DNA from: Bolinopsis microptera
Lineage: Eukaryota > Ctenophora > Tentaculata > Lobata > Bolinopsidae
Assembly: GCF_026151205.1 (NCBI RefSeq)
Contig: NC_087074.1
Coordinates: forward strand, 13,405,742 to 13,469,741
DNA length: 64,000 nucleotides
Reading direction: 5' to 3'
In this document: one piece after another, positions 59,508-64,000 of the stretch
Position numbering within the stretch: position 1 is the first letter of the stretch
How the letters are laid out: each line of letters starts with the position of its first letter
The notes under the pieces: generated by a model
Seen by the model: the letters and a program-made list of their open reading frames with translations, nothing else
Databases searched by the model: none
Told to the model about the DNA's origin: nothing
Program-made: the position numbers and the translations under genes

Positions 59508-62317
59508 TAGGGCCTGTCGTGATATCATGGATCGCTTAGGTTCCACCAGGATCTGGTAGTCCTCATAATTCTGCGGCCTCTATGTTTCGTCATCTCGCAC
59601 AACTCTTTAAGAATCTTGTGGATTTGGCATGTGAAAATTTGCAGCCTTCCAGACATTGATTGGGTTAACGAGGTGTCGTACGTCACCTCAAGATCGGGTG
59701 ACAGGGGGCTGACCAGGCCAGAACCCAATTGGGTCTTAGGTCACGTGATTATGAGCCTGAGGTCACGTGACTATGACGTCACCAGACCTTCCTCTCCGTT
59801 TCCCGCTCATTGGACCAGGTGAGCTTGCATGCATGTGAATGTGGGTGTAAGTATAGATGTACTGTAGTTTATACCTAATTAAACCCCTATAGAAACCGAA
59901 AATTTATTTTCTGGCAGAAAGCTAGAAATTTACCAAAATATTGTCATTGTTTTAAATTTATTTTGATGACCATTCCTGACCTAAAATCGCACGAGAAATC
60001 GATTAAACTTGGTTTCAGAATTCAACAATGCTTCCTTATGCCTTAAAATCCATGTTTTATCAATACAATCAACATCTTGATCATGTAGTTAAACTTATTA
60101 CTTAACGGATTCAAGTATAGTTACGCGGTAGACAAACTAAAACATAATTGTAGGTTTATAACCTACCAGGACCTGCGCCGAGTTAAACTCGTCGAAGGTA
60201 ATATTTGGAACAAATATTTTACGAGTATCACCCGTTAAATAAACTTATATGTATAAAAACCTTGTGTTATGTGCAATTTGTGCAATTTCAGTTGGGCAGC
60301 TTTTTTTAAGTGTCTGTTATTTCAATTTTCGTAAACCTACTACCTGGGAATGTCATGAATTAAAAAGGTGACCATCTTTGGTTATAACTAGCACTTTGCA
60401 AATCCAGCAGATCTACTTTCGTAAAATATTTTGTCAACAATTTCTAATAAAATTCAAGTTGCGCTGGTGGGGCTAAATGTTAAAAGTGAGTCGTCGATTG
60501 GTACAGTATAAATGGAAAAGACAACTACTTTTTATATTAATATAATGATTTATTTTATAAGGTTACTTATGAATTTATTCGAGAATTAATCTGGAGAAGG
60601 TGCCACCCTCCCGACGTGTGAGGGTTTTTTACAAGCCATACTTGGACATGACCGCAAGGAAGTTCACTGAGCTCCCCATCTACAAGGAGGATTCTTGTGG
60701 ATGGTGGTTTAAAACGGGAGTCGGTAATAATTGTTATTATCAAAGATACTTTTTTGCATAATATGTGTCATATAATGTTAACGATCAGCTTAATCAATCA
60801 TTCATTCAACATATTATTATACTACTACTAGAAATAACGTGTTCGAGTTAGGTTATAGTTTCTTTAGTCTCAGTACATGATGTAAATAAAAAATAACACA
60901 ATTATCCTCAGCAAAGAAGGAGTATGCCCGGGTAACCCTACCCCCCTTGCTACGTGGTCTGACGAGAGCCGCTATCATCTCCTTTATAAGAATGCCTCTC
61001 AAAACGGCATTTGTCAACAACAATCAAGCCGTTGAGAGGCAAGTGGCTCTTATGTCAACCTGTGGTAAGAAGGTGGTAGGGGAGGATAGGAAGTCTGGGC
61101 AACAAATTGCTGTCGCAGAGCACAGACAGCAAACGAAAAAGCAGAAGAAGTGAAGGTACAATAAATCAGATATACTGTATTTCCTAAGTGGCTCACAGGT
61201 AGGAGCTCAACCATTATTTCTTGTATTGTCACAAAAAACGTCTGTAGCTTAACTTAATTTCAGATCACATCAATCATAATAATGGATTATAAATAATGCT
61301 AAACATTAGCCATATTAACTGAAGAGTATTATGTAGGCTTTTATCAACCATATAATGCTTTATATCCCACACCCAAGTAACGGAAATGCAATTGATGTTA
61401 ACCTGTCGACAATATTTCAGACAATATTCCCGCAAGCAAGCACGTTCCTTCGTTCTGCTCTGATCTCTACTCTGTTACTAACTGATGATGGACTTTGATA
61501 CGATTCGTTGATATGATTTTTTGACGTATTGTATACAGCTTGCACTTAACCATATGGTTCAGACAAAAGGACAATTAAACTGGTGTTTTGTTTTTAACGG
61601 GTGATACTCGTAAAATATTACCTTCGACGAGTTTAACTCGGCGCACGTCCTTGCAGGTTATAAACCTACAATTTTGTTTTAGTTTGTCTACCGCGTAACT
61701 AATACTATACTTGAATCCGTTAAGTAATAAGTTTAACTACATGATCGAGATGTTGATTGTATTGATAAAACATGGATTTTAAGACATAAGGAAGCATTGT
61801 TGAGTTCTGAAACCAAGTTTAATCGATTTCTCGTGCGATTTTAGGTCAGGAATGGTCATCAAAATAAATTTAAAACAATGACGATATTTTGGTATATTTC
61901 TAGCTTTCTGCCAGAAAATAAATTTTCGGTTTCTATAGGGGTTTAATTAGGTATAAACTACAGTACATCTATACTTACACCCACATTCACATGCATGCAA
62001 GCTCACCTGGTCCAATGAGCGGGAAACGGAGAGGAAGGTCTGGTGACGTCATAGTCACGTGACCTCAGGCTCATAATCACGTGACCTAAGACCCAATTGG
62101 GTTCTGGCCTGGTCAGCCCCCTGTCACCCGATCTTGAGGTGACGTACGACACCTCGTTAACCCAATCAATGTCTGGAAGGCTGCAAATTTTCACATGCCA
62201 AATCCACAAGATTCTTAAAGAGTTGTGCGAGATGACGAAACATAGAGGCCGCAGAATTATGAGGACTACCAGATCCTGGTGGAACCTAAGCGATCCATGA
62301 TATCACGACAGGCCCTA
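59508..62317. mobile_element. 2.8-kb Mutator-like element with about 720-bp inverted arms
   Basis: The ends are TAGGGCCTGTCGTGATATCA (59508) and its reverse complement ending at 62317. The arms run to about 60237 and from about 61599 and are almost identical; each encodes the same meaningless 68-residue frame. The 9-base direct repeat GTTGGCGTG flanks the element exactly (59499-59507 and 62318-62326). A 9-base target duplication with very long inverted repeats is typical of Mutator/MULE transposons. The centre (60238-61598) has no transposase motif that I recognise, but carries a two-exon coding fragment. High arm identity suggests recent activity or gene conversion. Confidence 0.8.
60575..61153 (+). 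CDS. Unrecognised two-exon coding fragment inside the Mutator-like element
   Basis: Between the arms, a frame at about 60575-60722 ends at the donor GTCG|GTAATA and joins in phase to 60912-61153 (acceptor TCCTCAG|CAAAG, stop TGA). The first part includes VFYKPYLDMTARKFTELPI and DSCGWWFKTG; the second includes EYARVTLPPLLRGLTRAAI and a basic Gln/Lys-rich end. Composition is protein-like rather than random, and the intron is short (about 190 bases) with good borders. I do not recognise the family. It could be a host gene piece captured by the element or a small element-encoded protein. Start is not defined. Confidence 0.5.
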
Positions 62318-62326
62318 GTTGGCGTG

Positions 62327-62755
62327 TGCCGCAATTTATTAATCAATGGTTATTACATAAATGAAATTATAGAAGTCACACTAAAATATAATAATGTAAA
62401 ATAAAATATATTAAAATAAATGCCCTACTAAAAGTACTATATAACTAACGGTCTGCAAAACTGGTTGAAGTCGCAATTTGTAAACATGCTAATTACTATT
62501 TAATAATAATAGATAAAAAGTTTTGCGCGGCAGATGTAAATTCGGCATTGCATAATGGCAGTGAAATTAAAATGATATGTTGTTGATAAAAGATCATGGT
62601 CATTTGTCGCGAGTGATCTTTTTTTACGTTGACGGATGTTACTCGTCTAAGTTTCTTCGAAGTAGCGCGCGCCACTTTCTTCTCGAAACGTTAGCCCGAT
62701 GGCAAGAGCTACGAAGTAGCGCGCGCCGGGCCAGATCATTAACAATGGTCAATCT
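62327..62755. other. LINE 3' flank / tail region
   Basis: Non-coding. Contains the sequence GAAGTAGCGCGCGCC twice (about 62658-62672 and 62713-62727) around TTCTTCTCGAAACGTTAGCC. On the minus strand this lies directly after the reverse transcriptase frame stop, so it is probably that element's 3' UTR. Confidence 0.5.
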
Positions 62756-64000
62756 TTACGCGTTGTCAATTACTAACTCGGTGTTGTAGTCTATCTGCGA
62801 GCGCCCTTCTCTTTGAGACTTTCTTAGCCCAGGTATACTATAAAGTAAGAAATTTGGCCAATTTTCATCGTCTCCTGAGCTTTGCAGCTTGAGGAGTTCG
62901 CGCTTAGCTGAATTTTTAAAGATTTCAATTGAAAAGGTAGAACTTGGAATAGCTATATCCTTACTTTGTTTTGTAATAGAGAGCATGGGTCCTTTGAAGA
63001 AAAGAGTATTTCTAAATGTTGGGCCGTTGTAAGTTGTGAACCAAGAAAGGTTATGTTCGTATGTGGAATTATAGGTGGGAATATCGTGAGGGAAAAGTTC
63101 TTTGATGGATTTAGGGAGAAGGCTTGGCATGTTCCTTACTTTGTGTAGTAGAATCAGAGCGTTTTTTACAATGACGCTATGGACTGTTAGGATATTATGC
63201 AATCTAAACGCACTTTTTGTGTGCTCCGGGGGATTGCCGTCTTCATATCTATAATTTACATATCCTGACATAACAGCTCTAATTCCCTGCTTTTGCTTGG
63301 TGAACAGAGATTCAATGTGACATTTTGAGGCAAATCCCCACACTAAAGAACAGAAATTGAGATGGGATTGGATAAGGCTTTGGAAAATGTTTAGGCGGGC
63401 TTTGATAGGTAGAAGGTGCTTTAGCTTATAATACATAACTCCGAGGTAGCGACCCATCTTTATTCTAACTGCCGTAATGTGTTTTTGCCAAGTGAGCTTT
63501 TCGTTAGGATCACTCCTAAAAATCTTGCTTCAGTCTTACGCGACGTTCGATTACAGTGTTGACAATGGACAAATTAAAGCCGCTGAAGTCGATTCTTTTT
63601 CTAGTGAAAATCATGTAACACGTCTTTTTTACATTTAAAGATAGCCCATTAGCACCTACCCAATCTACAAGACGTGAAATTAGCTGATTAGCTTTTAATT
63701 GTATTTCTTCTAGGGTGGTTCCACTAATTAATATGTTTGCGTCGTCGGCATAAAGGATGAACTTGGCAAAATCACTAATTCCAGGTAGGTCGTTTATATA
63801 AATTACAAATAAGAGAGATCCTAAAATGCTACCCTGAGGTACGCCGTAAACTATGGGCATGCTAGAAGAGCAAGTTCCGTTTAAAGTTACGTATTGAGAT
63901 CGATTACAAAGGTAAGATCTAAACCATTCGTGCGCGACTCCCCTGATCCCACAATGGTCAAGCTTCTTAAGTAAGGTCTCATGATCAAGCACGTCAAAGG
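62756..64000 (-). pseudogene. Non-LTR retrotransposon reverse transcriptase, frameshifted, runs off window
   Basis: The minus-strand frame from the window end to 63516 carries RT core motifs: FRSYLCNRSQYVTLNG, VPQGSILGSLLFVIYINDLP and the catalytic FILYADDANI, then LNVKKTCYMIFTR, as in CR1/Jockey-type LINEs. The frame then breaks twice between about 63545 and 63490 (ARFLGVI is in one frame, PNEKLTWQKHITAVRIKMGR in the next) and continues to 62756 as the thumb and C-terminal part (YLGVMYYKLKHLLPIKARLN, SHLNFCSLVWG). The two shifts show a dead copy unless they are sequence errors. The endonuclease and N-terminal part lie outside the window. Confidence 0.9.

Noticed and set aside
59616-62209. 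Two identical 68-residue frames on opposite strands as a gene family
   Set aside because: They are the same position in the two inverted arms of one element and lack protein-like features.

Overview
This is eukaryotic, animal-type DNA: AT-rich, with genes cut into many short exons by GT-AG introns, long non-coding stretches, many minisatellites and several transposon families. The set of domains (synaptotagmin-like/rabphilin-like protein, androglobin, a NEK8-type kinase with RCC1 repeats, and ShKT, sushi and kringle modules) is metazoan. ShKT-rich secreted proteins and abundant AT-rich repeats fit an early-branching invertebrate such as a cnidarian, but the species is an inference. All exon joins below were made by eye from splice sites, reading phase and protein family resemblance.

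Layout. 1-8.3 kb has no convincing gene; it holds a 0.85-kb 13-bp minisatellite and a tandem pair of 300-bp repeats. 8.34-26.48 kb (+) is a complete synaptotagmin-like gene: an acidic N-terminal region, a Rab-binding helix with zinc finger, a Pro-rich linker, and two C2 domains that have lost most calcium-binding Asp residues. 28.49-46.71 kb (-) is androglobin: calpain-like region, permuted globin split by an IQ motif, and Lys/Glu-rich coiled-coil tail. 47.25-56.44 kb (-) is a NEK8-like kinase followed by RCC1 repeats. In one of its introns, on the opposite strand (49.17-51.46 kb), lies a separate gene for a secreted papain-fold protein whose catalytic Cys, His and Asn are all replaced, followed by ShKT, sushi, kringle and ShKT-like modules, with a one-base frame break in the linker. 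56.87-58.68 kb (-) is the 3' part of an EF-hand-like gene that I do not recognise. From 59 kb to the end the window is transposon DNA: a retroelement tail split by a 2.8-kb element with about 0.7-kb inverted arms and a 9-bp target duplication (Mutator-like, carrying a spliced ORF), then a frameshifted LINE reverse transcriptase.

Mobile DNA also fills introns: a 5-kb hAT-like composite in androglobin, a 538-bp TA-flanked MITE in androglobin, an 801-bp foldback element in NEK8, and a 334-bp foldback just before the last exon of the synaptotagmin-like gene.

Two neighbouring genes (androglobin and NEK8) belong to families tied to cilia or flagella, which makes a ciliary role for the EF-hand gene beside them worth testing, though proximity alone proves nothing. 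The least expected signals are (1) the triple-dead papain homologue with its module string, nested in the kinase gene; (2) tandem repeats that repeatedly copy genuine splice sites at several exon edges; and (3) a Pack-MULE-like element carrying an intron-containing coding fragment.
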